NCBI GenBank assembly: GCA_020205615.1
Contig: CM035167.1
Span: forward strand, 62,375,436 to 62,439,435
Source of the DNA: Panax quinquefolius
Taxonomy: Eukaryota; Streptophyta; Magnoliopsida; Apiales; Araliaceae
Direction of reading: 5' to 3'
DNA: 64,000 nucleotides
The notes below the pieces were generated by a model. That model was not told the origin of the DNA and ran no database searches. It saw nothing but the letters and a program-made list of their open reading frames with translations. Positions 35,236 through 45,081 of the stretch are shown in pieces. Positions within the stretch are counted from its first letter, which is position 1. Each line of letters opens with the position of its first letter. Both the position numbers and the translations under genes were made by a program.

Positions 35236-35968
35236 ATTTGTTTACCACGAAGGGCCTAACAAACTCACATGATTTCACCGACCAAATGGGCTACCATCGA
35301 ATGGCCAGCGAGTCCACCTGAACCTCCTCACACCGATGAAGTTTGCCTACCACGAAGGGCCTGACAAATTCATAAGGATCACCTGCCGAAAAGGCTACCA
35401 TCAAATGGTCAGCGAGTCCACCCGAACCTCCTAACACCGATGAAGTTTTCCTACCACGAAGGGTTTGACAAATTCATAAAGACCACATGCCGAAAAGGCT
35501 ACCATCGAATGGTCAGCGAGTCCACCCGAACCTCCTAACACCGATGAAGTTTTCCTACCACGAAGGGCCTGACAAATTCATAAGGACCACCTGCCGAAAA
35601 GGCTACCATCGAATGGTCAGGGAGTCCACCCGAACCTCCTAACACTGATGAAGTTTGCCAACAACGAAGGGCCTGACAAATTTATAAGGACCACCTGCCG
35701 AAAAGGCTACCATCAAATGGTCAGCGAGTCTACCCGAAGCTCCTAACACCGATGAAGTTTGCCTACCACGAAGGGCCTGACAAATTCATAAGGACCACCT
35801 GCCGAAAAGGCTATCATCGAAGGGTCAGCGAGTCCACCCGAACCTCCTAACACCGATGAATTTTGTCTACCACGAAGGGCCTGACAAATTCATAAGGACC
35901 ACTTGCCGAAAAGGCTACCATCGAATGGCCAGCGAGTCCACCCGAACCTCCTAACACCGATGAAGTTT
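35236..35968. repeat. 104-bp tandem array, about 7 units
   Basis: The anchor GATGAA recurs at 35335, 35439, 35543, 35647, 35751, 35855 and 35959, exactly 104 bp apart each time. Each unit contains CTACCACGAAGGGCCTGACA, TGCCGAAAAGGCTACCATCG and GGTCAGCGAGTCCACCCGAA. Units differ by a few substitutions and no indels. The array lies between the integrase remnant and the antisense frame, the position where Tat/Ogre-type elements carry tandem repeats that can give rise to satellites. Confidence 0.97.
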
Positions 35969-35969
35969 G

Positions 35970-36840
35970 TGTGCCGAATCCCCAGGTCCTTCAAGAATGC
36001 TTCAAACCTCGATCTCACAAACTGGCGTCTAGCATACTCTTAGGCAATGGACCCAGTATATCTACCCCCCAGATAGCAAAAGGTATAAGAGATAGATTCG
36101 AATATAGCTCTTCTAGTGTCTGATGTGGGATTGGACTGTTGAGCTGGCACTTCTGACACTTCTTTAAGTACTTCGAAGTACTTTGTAGACTAATGACTTC
36201 ACAGCCATATGGTCACCACAGATGTCTTTATGAACCTCCCAAAGAGCATAATCAGCTTAGGATGGAGTCAAACCCCGAAGAAAGATCGCCATCAATCCAG
36301 CAAAGGTGTTCACTTCGGTAATAGCCAATTTTGACAAGGCATTAGTAATGGAGTCATCATTATGATCGACCCCCTTGTTGTTTGTTGCTTTGAATCGAAC
36401 TCGATATTTCATTGATCGATTGTCTCAAGAAGAATATCTCGCTCACTGGTATCAAGTACCGCATCGGCTGTGTCGGATTCTTCAGCTTCTCACTAACTAT
36501 CTTCAGCTTATTTCATCATCCCGAAGAACATGGCTTACATAGTAAACTAGGTGCTGATTACCCCCAACTTCACTCACCAAAACTGCTTCTACTGCCAACG
36601 AACTAGACGCCAAATACAAGTATAATGTTTCAGTAGGAGCGAGATTCACCAACAAAGGCGCTAAAGAAAAATAGGTATTTATTCTCCGAAAGGCATTTTC
36701 ATATTTCGAAGTACATTAGAACATTTTAGCTTTCTTCGACCCTTTCCATATATCAAAGATCGGCAAACATCTTCATACCAATTTGGACATAAACCTTCTC
36801 AAAGCCTCTTCTAAATAGTCTTGTCTTTTCCATTCGAACC
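35970..36840 (-). pseudogene. pol: Remnant of Tat-like RNase H and integrase
   Basis: Read on the minus strand with frameshifts: the end of reverse transcriptase (about 36690-36840), RNase H N-terminus (LYLYLASSSLAVEAVLVSEV, QHLVYYVSHVLRDDE, about 36520-36640), NALSKLAITEV (about 36320-36350), the integrase zinc finger (VHKDICGDHMAVKS, then CQLNSPIPHQT), the start of the catalytic core (FAIWGVDILGPLP, about 36040-36080) and FLKDLGIRH near 35985. The Asp in GVDILGP is a catalytic position. Frames are broken and most of the core is deleted. The wording YYVSHVL and WGVDILGPLP fits the Tat/Athila branch. Confidence 0.8.
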
Positions 36841-37029
36841 TGCAGCTTTAGATGGGCATCTTCGAAGACGAGTATCCACAAGGCGGTGTGCCCTCAGTGG
36901 ATTCTCAGGAGTGCGGCTTCTGAATCTACTTCTGTGGAGAACTCTATCACTGTGTTGAGAAAACTCAAGACGGTGTACCTTCTTTGTATGCTCAGGTGTG
37001 TACTCCCTGGATCTGCTTTTTCGTCTGTT
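36841..37029. other. Unassigned internal part of the Tat-like element
   Basis: It lies between the pol remnant and the 87-bp repeats. An open minus-strand frame (37077-36811) is rich in Arg/Ser/His (SRDHGQNRRKSRSREY, LEFSQHSDRVLHRSRFRSRT) and could be a gag linker remnant; no domain is recognised. Confidence 0.35.
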
Positions 37030-37375
37030 TTGACCATGATCCCGAGAACCAATAGGGCAGAGTACCCTCTTCGTCAATCAGGAGAATGGCTATTGGGTCT
37101 TCATCTACATCTGCTTCGACCATAATCTCGAGAACCAATAGGGCAAAGTACCCTACTCGGCTAATCAGGAGAATGGCTGTTGGGTCTTCATCTACATCTA
37201 CTTCGACCATAATCCCGAGAACCAATAGGGCAGAGTACCCTCTTCGGTCAATCAGGAGAATGGTTGTTGGGTCTTCATCTACATCTGCTTTGACCTTAAT
37301 CCCGAGAACCAATAGGGAAGAGTACCCTCTTCGATCAATCAGGAGAATGGTTGTTGGGTCTTCGTCTATCCCGAG
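37030..37375. repeat. 86-87-bp tandem repeats, about 4 units
   Basis: The anchor CGAGAACCAATAGGG occurs near 37041, 37127, 37214 and 37301. Each unit includes AGTACCCTCTTCG, CAATCAGGAGAATGG and GTTGGGTCTTCATCTAC. Because 87 is a multiple of three, both strands stay open in repeated 29-codon peptides. On the element's own (minus) strand the repeat peptide contains DVDEDPT-ILLI. Confidence 0.92.
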
Positions 37376-37395
37376 GTCGGCCTCGAGATATATCT

Positions 37396-37704
37396 TTAGA
37401 GTGTATAAGCTTCTTTCCGTTGTTTCAGAAGAACTTCTAAAACTTTATCATCTTCTTCGGCCATCTTGGCCAACTTGGACGCTCTGTCAGCTTGATCATC
37501 CGGTCCTTTTTCGGCAGTGAAAACTAATCTTCTCTTAACATTGCCAATGGCCTTCGGGTGACATCCTTCGGATACACGTTTGGAAGCCGTGCTGGCATGA
37601 GCACTGTTAGCAGGACCCAACCGGTCCTTGGCAGATACTCGTGGTGTAGTCGAACTAACAACCATTGGATGTCCTTCGGGTGTAGGTGTTCTACTCTTCC
37701 CCAT
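37396..37704 (-). CDS. Possible N-terminal gag frame of the Tat-like element
   Basis: The first ATG after the 5' LTR that opens a frame (37702-37704) gives about 102 codons: MGKSRTPTPEGHPMVVSSTT at the start, then Ser/Ala/Lys-rich sequence and a short helical end (RASKLAKMAEEDDKVLEVLL). It stops just before the 87-bp repeats. Its position between primer site and pol remnant suggests the start of gag, but no capsid signature is visible. Unknown product. Confidence 0.45.
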   Translation of the reverse strand: MGKSRTPTPEGHPMVVSSTTPRVSAKDRLGPANSAHASTASKRVSEGCHPKAIGNVKRRLVFTAEKGPDDQADRASKLAKMAEEDDKVLEVLLKQRKEAYTL

Positions 37705-37767
37705 GGATTCTGACGTAGAACAACTAGAGTTTGTGATTGACAATATTCAAGGACACTAGAAAACAAC

Positions 37768-37784
37768 CTTCCTTCTAGCGCCAA
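37768..37784 (-). other. Primer-binding-site-like sequence
   Basis: The minus strand reads TTGGCGCTAGAAGGAAGG directly after the LTR end. The TTGGCGC start is common in Tat/Athila-type elements. The matching tRNA is not assigned. Confidence 0.65.
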
Positions 37785-38314
37785 TGTTAACGCCAAGATC
37801 TTTCCTCACGTCCCAATCACGTAAGACGCGTCTGATATCCTGCACAGTAAACACGATCAACACCAAAAGCTTGACGGCCTGACCGTCGGGGGATAGCTCG
37901 AGTGTGAGAGTCAGTATCGGCGATCACAAGGTTAACAATGGAGGAAAATATCTAGTGCTTGAGAGAGATAATGAATTAGTTACCTTTAGATTGAGTGATC
38001 CTTCTAACATATACTCCAAAGTCTAGTTTGTCCTGTATGTAACTGATTTCCCGGGCCCACAACCTTTTGCCGACTAAGCCATGTCTAATCCTCAATAAAT
38101 ATAAGGCAGAGATGACAGTCAAAGTTCTATCCCCATAATCATCACCGGTTAAAGCCTAAGTGGAACCATATTCACCAAATGGTTCGGCCCACTGTCCGGC
38201 CCAATACTCCATAGGCCCCAAATAAAGATATTATCCACCCACTAGGTCGGCCCAATGAACCGGCCCACTACTTTCAAGACCTACCCAACATGTCTAAAAT
38301 ATTATGGCCCAACA
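37785..38314 (-). repeat. 5' LTR of Tat-like element (530 bp)
   Basis: Same length as 30577-31106, with few differences (for example GTCAAGATCTTTCTT against GCCAAGATCTTTCCT). Confidence 0.92.
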
Positions 38315-38356
38315 GGGCTTATGTACTGACATGTTTTGTTTGCATAAAGTCATATG

Positions 38357-38357
<1 letters not shown>

Positions 38358-38418
<61 letters not shown>
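38358..38418. repeat. (AT)n microsatellite
   Basis: About 30 AT units directly before the first MITE. It yields meaningless Ile-Tyr frames on both strands. Confidence 0.97.
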
Positions 38419-38422
<4 letters not shown>

Positions 38423-38423
38423 C

Positions 38424-38638
38424 AGGATCAAGAGCATTCTCCTTAAATAGCATTCCTCCTTAAATAGCATTCTTTTATTAAAACTACATCGTTTGGGAGG
38501 GACGCGGTGGCATTTTTGTAAATACAATGTCGCCGCGTATTTACAAAAATGTCACCGCGTCCCTCCAAAACGACGTAGTTTTAATAAAAGAATGCTATTT
38601 AAGGAGGAATACTATTTAAGGATAATGTTCTTGATCCT
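38424..38638. mobile_element. Palindromic MITE A (215 bp)
   Basis: Nearly the whole length folds on itself. The left arm AGGATCAAGAGCATTCTCCT pairs with the right end ...AATGTTCTTGATCCT; inner arms CTTAAATAGCATTC, AAAACTAC(A/G)TCGTTTTGG and GGACGCGGTG(G/A)CATTTTTGTAAATAC pair around an 11-base loop near 38527-38537. No coding capacity. The target duplication cannot be read because it lies in AT repeats. Confidence 0.9.
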
Positions 38639-38813
38639 TACATATATATATTATATATATACACACACTTAATGCACAATTTGACCAACATGGTTTTTAA
38701 ACACCAAAACCAATGCCAGCACACACACACGCGTGGTTTTTTAAATATGTCATCACATATGCATACTAGTCCCAAAAAGAATGTCCCATTTAGCATATTA
38801 AAGACACTTAGTA

Positions 38814-38862
<49 letters not shown>
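38639..38862. other. LTR piece between MITEs, ending in (AT)n
   Basis: Part of the split SIRE-like LTR with CACACA runs (38660-38730) and a (TA)n tract at 38816-38861. No gene. Confidence 0.6.
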
Positions 38863-38864
<2 letters not shown>

Positions 38865-39075
38865 GATCAAGAGCATTCTTCTTAAATAACATTCCTTCTT
38901 AAATTGCACTCCCTTATTAAAACTACGTCGTTTTGGAGTGGCCGCGGTGTCATTTTTGTAAATAAAAGAAAAACTAGTGGGACCACTCTCTTTTAAGTCT
39001 CTTCAAAACGACGTAGTTTTAATAAAGGAGTGCTATTTAAGAGGAATATTATTAAGAGGAATGCTCTTCGATCCT
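38863..39075. mobile_element. Palindromic MITE B (213 bp)
   Basis: Same family as MITE A: arms AGGATCAAGAGCATTCTTCT and ...GGAATGCTCTTCGATCCT, inner AAAACTACGTCGTTTTGGAG. The centre differs (GTAAATAAAAGAAAAACTAG and on), so the two are independent copies rather than a recent local duplication. Confidence 0.9.
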
Positions 39076-39077
39076 CG

Positions 39078-39079
<2 letters not shown>

Positions 39080-39122
<43 letters not shown>
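39080..39122. repeat. (AT)n microsatellite
   Basis: About 21 AT units between MITE B and the foldback element. Confidence 0.97.
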
Positions 39123-39125
<3 letters not shown>

Positions 39126-39126
39126 T

Positions 39127-40636
39127 GGCAAAACTATGTTTTTCACCACTATACTTGACAAGTTTTACTTAATACACCATTGAACTTTTAATTTTTTTGA
39201 ATTACCCCATTAAACTAATTAAAATAGTAAAATTGGGTCATTCCGTTAAAAAAAGTTGACTGACGTTAAAATATTGCTTATGTGGCGTCGACGTGGCAAA
39301 AAAAATAAAAAAATATTGCTTATGTGACAAAAAAAATAAAAAATATTGCTTATGTGGCAAAAAAAAATAAAAAAAATGATTTTAAAATAAAAAAAATTAA
39401 CATTTTAAAGTTTTAAAAATAACAAAAACATAATAAAATAAAACAAAAAAATAAAAAGCTTTTTTAAAAAAATGCAGATTTTTTAAAAATGATTTTTTTA
39501 AAAAACTAATTTTTTTAAAAAATAGATTCTTTTTAAAATGTAATTCTATAAAAAATATAAATTTTTTAAAACATATTTTTTAAAAAGCAATTTTTTTTTA
39601 AAAAGGAACTTTTTAAAAAATAGAATTTATTTTAAAACAGATTTTTTAAAAATGATTTTTTAAAAAAAGAATTCTATAAAAATAGAAAATTTTCAAAAAC
39701 AGATTTTTTTAAAAAATGGAACTTTTAAAAAACCGAATATTTTTAAAAAATAGATTTTTAAAAACAGAATTCTATAAAAATATAATTTTTTAACAAAACA
39801 TACTTTTTAAAAAAAATAGAATTTTTAAAAAACGAAACATTTTTAAAAATAGATTTTTTTAAAAAATTGATTTTTTTCAAAACAGCTTTTTAAAAAATAT
39901 ACTTTTTTAAAAGTAGATTTTTTTTAAAATAGAATTCTATTTTAAAAAAAGTCTGTTTTTTAAAAATTCAGTTTTTAAAATGTTCGATTTTTAAAAATTC
40001 TGTTTTTTAAAAAATCTATTTGTAAAAAATTTGTTTTTAAAAAATTCTATTTTTTTCTAAAAATCTGTTTTTTTAAAAAAAATTGTTTTTTTAAAAATAT
40101 ATGCTTTTTTAAAATATCTGTTTTTTAAAAGGTTCTGTTTTTTAAAAATTCTGTTTTAAAAAAATTTATTTTAAAAAAATCTATTTTTAAAAAATTCTGT
40201 TTTGAAAAAATTATATTTTTATAGAATTCTGTTTTAAAAAAATCTATTTATTTTTTAAAAGCTGTTTTTAAAAATTCTATTTTATAAAAATTAAATTTTT
40301 TAAAAATTATATTTTTAAAAATCTGTTTTTTTTTAAAATCTATTTTTGTATTTTTTTGTTTTATTTTATTATGTTTTTGTTATTTTAAAACTTTAAAATG
40401 TTAATTTTTTTTAATTTTAAAATCTATTTTGATTTTTTTTTACCACATAAGCAATATTTTTTTTTCTTTGCCACGTCAGCACCACATAAGCAATATTTTA
40501 ACGTCTGTGAACTTTTTTTTAATGGAATGACCCAATTTTACTATTTTTATTAGTTTAATGAGATAATTCAAAAAATTAAAAATTCGATTACAGACAAAAA
40601 ACTTACCGAAGATAGTATGAAAAACATAGTTTTTCC
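39127..40636. mobile_element. Foldback element, probably Mutator-like MITE (1510 bp)
   Basis: Ends GGCAAAACTATGTTTTTCA and its near-complement ...AAAACATAGTTTTTCC. The inverted repeats extend about 165 bp (sharing TAAAATTGGGTCATTCC, GTTAAAATATTGCTTATGTG). A 10-bp direct repeat ATATATGAAT flanks it (39117-39126, 40637-40646). A 9-11-bp duplication with long inverted repeats fits Mutator-like elements. The 1.1-kb core consists of T-run/A-run blocks (TTTTTTAAAAA) joined by short links, in mirror order about a perfect palindrome near 39934. No transposase. Confidence 0.85.
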
Positions 40637-40659
40637 ATATATGAATCAACCGTGTGTCA

Positions 40660-40660
<1 letters not shown>

Positions 40661-40705
<45 letters not shown>
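40661..40705. repeat. (AT)n microsatellite
   Basis: About 22 AT units shortly after the foldback element. Confidence 0.97.
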
Positions 40706-40708
<3 letters not shown>

Positions 40709-40948
40709 ACATTCAGCTGCTTTTTGTTTCACTCTTGACCGAATTAATACATTGAACAATAAATGCTAAGGTTGATGACATTTGGCCTGGGCGAAAATTT
40801 TAAGGCGGAAGTTTGATTTTTTTTTAGTTTGCAATCCGCGTGCTCCACTTTTTCATCCGAACCGTTGATTTCAAAATTATTAAATCTCTGCCATTGATTT
40901 CAAATTAGATTTTGAAAATTATCATTTTACCCTTGACTCAAAAAAATC

Positions 40949-40956
40949 TATAAATA
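40949..40956 (+). promoter_or_regulatory. TATA box of the SIRE-like LTR
   Basis: TATAAATA in AAAATCTATAAATAGGAGGC, followed by a pyrimidine-rich leader (TTTCTCTCTCTAG) as is common after plant LTR transcription starts. Confidence 0.72.
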
Positions 40957-41251
40957 GGAGGCCTTTCTTTCATTTTCAATTTGCCAATTCACTTTCAAGA
41001 AAAGCTTATTTTCTCTCCTACATACTCTCTCTTTAAGAAGCTTTCTCTCTCTAGTTATCAAAGTTCTAATCATTTGAGAAAAGGAAAATTGGTCTAAGTA
41101 AATTGAGATAAGTTGTTTGATTTATTTTATTTAAATAATCTCTTGCTTATTTATATTTATAGATATACGAATATAAATTGTTATACACAATTCTATATAC
41201 CTATATTTCATATATTTATCAAAAAAAAGGATACTTGGGTCTTGCATGCAG

Positions 41252-41610
41252 GCTACTGGAGATACATCTATACACGAGAGGAATTGAACCGCACGACGAT
41301 TCTTTATAGTCTTCAAGAACCTTTTATTGATATTATTTATATAAATATCATAAAATAGATCGACACTTGATAGCTCAAAACGATTAATCAGATATCTTGC
41401 TCCAAAAAGAGTAGTCATCCGAATCTGGATTTGATAATCGTGAGTGATCTATTGAAAATATTTATATAAATATCAATTGTGAAAATTATAAATTTTGTCG
41501 TATTCTTAGAAATAAGGCTACTTGAGATACACCTCTCTTAAGAGGAATTCGAACCGTACGATTCCTTATAGTACTAAGTGACATTATTTATAAAAGTTCA
41601 CATAATAGAT
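41252..41610 (+). repeat. Two-copy duplication in the SIRE-like LTR leader
   Basis: GGCTACTGGAGATACATC (41252) and GGCTACTTGAGATACACC (41514) begin two diverged copies about 262 bp apart, each followed by AGAGGAATT, GAACCG and ACGATTC-TTATAGT. Confidence 0.75.
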
Positions 41611-42782
41611 AAAATATTCTTATATATTGTGTGAGACCCCAAAATTTATGAATAAAGATTTAAATTTCTCGAAATATTTTTTTTAATATTATGGTGTGGA
41701 TTTGATATAATGTTATAGTTGTGGGTAATATTTATAAATTTTACAAAGTAAACAAGTGGTTATATAATATTCGATTGGTCGGGGAATATCCGTACGACGT
41801 CATAATCATGGTTGACCCCACAACGGAAGTATTGTCGTAGTTAGAAAACGACAGAATTATCATTTTATAAAAATAACGACGAAAGTGTTACCGTCAAAAT
41901 TGTTGAATTACTCGGTAATAAAAGTACAGTAATACGCGTGGTTGCATACTAGCACACGGTATTGATTATTGATGCTTACATGATAAGCCGCTCAGTTATA
42001 CTCAATTATTGCTACAGTAATTGTTGCATCATATCTCTCATATTATTGATTCGATTATTGTCATAGTATCATCTGTATAATATGTTATATTATTAAATCA
42101 ATAATTGAGATGACAAAGTTATTCATATTATTAAATTGCAATATTTATAATGTCTGTAGAAGTTACATCGAGGAGAGGTTTGGTCATCTAATCACTTGCT
42201 ACCAATAAGGAGAAATCCTTATCTGAAAGCCCTCTTTCTGAGGAACGACATGGTTGTTAAATATTGTGAGTTATAATATTAATGATGAATAAGTTCGTGT
42301 TGATTAAAAATGAATTTGATAGTTCCACTGTGTTAGGATTATTAGTGTTAGTGGAAATCGACATCTATTCTGATGATAATTGATGTCTGGGGGTTATATT
42401 GATAAATTAGGTAATTTATCGAATAAATGAATAATTAATTGCTACTAATTCACATGCTTATATAACTATTTGTTCACATGTGGGTACTATTGAATCACAT
42501 TCATGTATTATTAGGGGAGTTGGTGCAAGATTGATAATACTTGCATGACTAAGTTAAAATGGAGGTATAGATGGAGGTACTATATTGTAATTCGTATTTT
42601 TCACATGATTATACTATTGATTCACATGATTGAACTATTGATTCACAATATTTACTATTAGGGGATGTGGTGCAAGTTTGATAATACTTGCAGGACTAAA
42701 TTAAAAATGAAAGAAAAGTTGGAGGTATTGTACTGTAATATTTCGAGCCCCAAAACGTGTAATTATTGAAACTATATTTTCC

Positions 42783-42790
42783 TATAAATA
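42783..42790 (+). promoter_or_regulatory. LTR TATA box
   Basis: TATAAATA in TTTTCCTATAAATAGAAGCTC; donor-like CTAAG/GTAAGG at 42923. Confidence 0.72.
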
Positions 42791-42959
42791 GAAGCTCATT
42801 CTTCCTTCATTTCTCACTAATTCACCAAATCTATAGAGCATTTATTATAGAGAGAAATTATAGAGAGAAAGAAGAAGAGAAGTCTGATACCTCACTATTC
42901 CAGTATCCAGTTTTCTTCTAAGGTAAGGGGTATTATTTCTTTCGTATTCATGAAGAGAG

Positions 42960-43440
42960 CTATTGTTATTCCATTCCTTATTATTCTGTTGGAATAACCT
43001 GTATATGCAAAGTACCGCATACATGGTGAAATTATTCTGTTATTCCATTCTTTATTATTATGTTGGAATAACCTGTATATGCGAAGTACCACATACATGG
43101 TAAAATTCTTCTGTTATTCAATTCTTTATTATTATTGGAATAACCTGTATATGCAAAGTACCGCATACATGGTGAAATTCTTCTATTATTCCATTCTTGA
43201 TTATTTTGTCGGAATATCCTGTCTGTGCGTTTACACATGACCTGGTTCCATTATTTATTATTCGTCGAATATATCGTCTGCATGCGTTACGCGTGACGAC
43301 CGGTTCCATTATTTATTATTCTGATGAGAATAACTTGTCTGTGCGGTCTATCGCATGCATGGTGAATTCTTCTGTTATTCTATTCTTTATTATTTTGTTG
43401 GAACAACTTGTCTATATGGATTACCACATGCATGGTTAAT
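42960..43440 (+). repeat. Leader tandem repeats of the LTR
   Basis: Six or so copies of a unit of about 60-85 bp with core ATTATTCTGTTGGAATAACCTGT and GTACCGCATACATGGTG. It is the same array as at 300-640; the first three units here are nearly identical, so the array expanded recently in this copy. Confidence 0.8.
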
Positions 43441-43566
43441 GATCCTTTATATTCATTCCTTATTAAATTGTAGAAATGATCTGTTTACGTGGATTATGAT
43501 GAAAGTCATAATAAAAACATTTAACTAATGAAAATCATGGGTATATGTAGTATTAGTAAGTGTCAT

Positions 43567-45081
43567 TGTGAGACCCCATATTTTATGAATAAAGATTTAA
43601 TTTTTTGAAATATTTGTTTTTAATATTATGGTATGGATTTGAGATAATGTTATAGTTATGGGTAGTATTTATAAATTTTGCAAAGTATGCAAGTTGTCAT
43701 ATTATATTCGATTATTGGGAATATTTTATCGGGAATATTAGATGCAACGGCAAGACAATCATTGGTTGACCCCACTAGCGAAAATTATTGCGATTGAGAA
43801 AACGACAAAATATTTTTTATGAAAATAACGGCGGAAGTTTTACCGTTAATACTGTTGAACTACTCGGTAGTAAAAGTACAGTAATATGCGTGGTTGCATA
43901 GTAGCACACGGTATTGATTATTGATGCTTACGTGATAAGTCACTTATTTTTGTGTTATTGGTATTATTAATGTAATAAAACAGAATACTTTTATAAAGTT
44001 ATTCTATAAATAGAATATATTATATTCTATTATGCATAGTGTTGCATAGTGTCTGCATAGTATTTTGCATAGTAAAATCTTTTTATATAAAACATAATAC
44101 TTTTATAAAGTTATTCTATAAATAGAATATATTATATTCTATTATGTATAGTGTTGCATAGTGTCTGCATAGTGTTTGCATAGTGCCTGTATAGTGTTTG
44201 CATAGTAAAATCTTTTTATATAAAACATAATACTTTTATAAAGTTATCTGTTTTATTAGACAATAATTAGAATATATTATATTTTATTATGCATAGTGTT
44301 TGCATAGTGCCTGCATAGTATTTGCATAGTAAAATCTTTTATAAAGTTATTCATTTTAATAGATTATAAATAGAATATATTATATTTTATTTAAAAGATT
44401 TTGCTTTAAATTGTTTTATGGCATGATCAGGACCGTTGATGAAAACATGATTATCTTAAGCCATAGTGCATGGATAATTCGTGGTCGTGATACTAAAGAA
44501 TATCCTCGGCAGTAAAGTTGGGGTGATTCGATGATGTGGATTATTTATTAAAATTTGAGTCCCAGCGATAAAAGTGATGAAAAACCTTTTAAATCATAAA
44601 AGATAGTAGATTTTATTCTCTAATTGACTCTTCTAATGGATTACTTGTTCCGCTGTAGTTAAACTTGATAGTTATTATATTTTATCAGTTTAACATTGTT
44701 GAAGGCTAACGATAAATTATTACGCATTATCTTAGTCATAATAATATTTTCTTCTTTGGGATAGTTGAGCTCACCTTTCTTTCACTGTTCTCTTCGTGAA
44801 ATGAGAACGTGGTGAGGAGTAGTCGAGGGAGCGAGTGATGGTGCTAGATGGTGCATTAGTAGTCCTCACTATTACGTGAAATAGTGTGATAATAATTGTA
44901 ATGAGGACTCCTTTTGAGTTTGTATACTCTCTAGTAGACAATATTTGTATTCAAACTCACAGTTTATGTTTTGTCAGATATTGTACCTGCGTGGTTGTAT
45001 TATTAAGTTGTATTTGAATTCTGTACCATGTATCTAACGACTCAAGATGGGTGATGTATACCTTATTTTGGGGGCGTCACA
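43567..45081 (+). mobile_element. Nested solo Ty3 LTR (1515 bp), promoter deleted
   Basis: TGTGAGACCCCATATTTTATG to GGGGGCGTCACA, with a perfect duplication GTCAT (43562-43566, 45082-45086) in the older LTR. Compared with 31657-34168 it lacks about 1 kb including the TATA box and leader (junction near 44415). It is shorter but clearly the same family. Confidence 0.95.
43987..44395 (+). repeat. Composite tandem repeats in solo LTR
   Basis: Larger units of about 102-133 bp (anchor CTTTTATAAAGTTAT at about 43988, 44100, 44233, 44335). Each contains a palindrome ATAGAATATATTATATTCTA or a variant and a run of a 10-bp unit (TGCATAGTGT), copied up to six times near 44150-44205. Confidence 0.88.

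Larger units (their letters stand above)
30577..38314 (-). mobile_element. Tat-like Ty3/Gypsy element, minus strand, with antisense frame
   Basis: Two 530-bp LTRs (30577-31106 and 37785-38314) differ at only a handful of sites. Orientation is minus: a primer-site-like TTGGCGCTAGAAGGAAGG lies next to the right LTR, a purine tract next to the left LTR, and pol remnants read on the minus strand. Flanking GGACT (30572-30576) and GGGCT (38315-38319) look like a duplication with one transition. Features that fit the Tat group are a tandem array between integrase and 3' LTR and a long open frame on the opposite strand next to the 3' LTR. Most of gag-pol is deleted. Confidence 0.82.

Noticed and set aside
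35236..35968. Regular 104-bp repeats as a CRISPR array
   Set aside because: Units are contiguous without unique spacers and lie inside a plant retrotransposon.
37086..37520. 144-codon plus-strand frame over the 87-bp repeats
   Set aside because: It is open because the unit length is divisible by three and stop-free; it runs against the element and has no family signature.
38294..38892. Frames encoding long Ile-Tyr runs
   Set aside because: Translations of (AT)n microsatellites.
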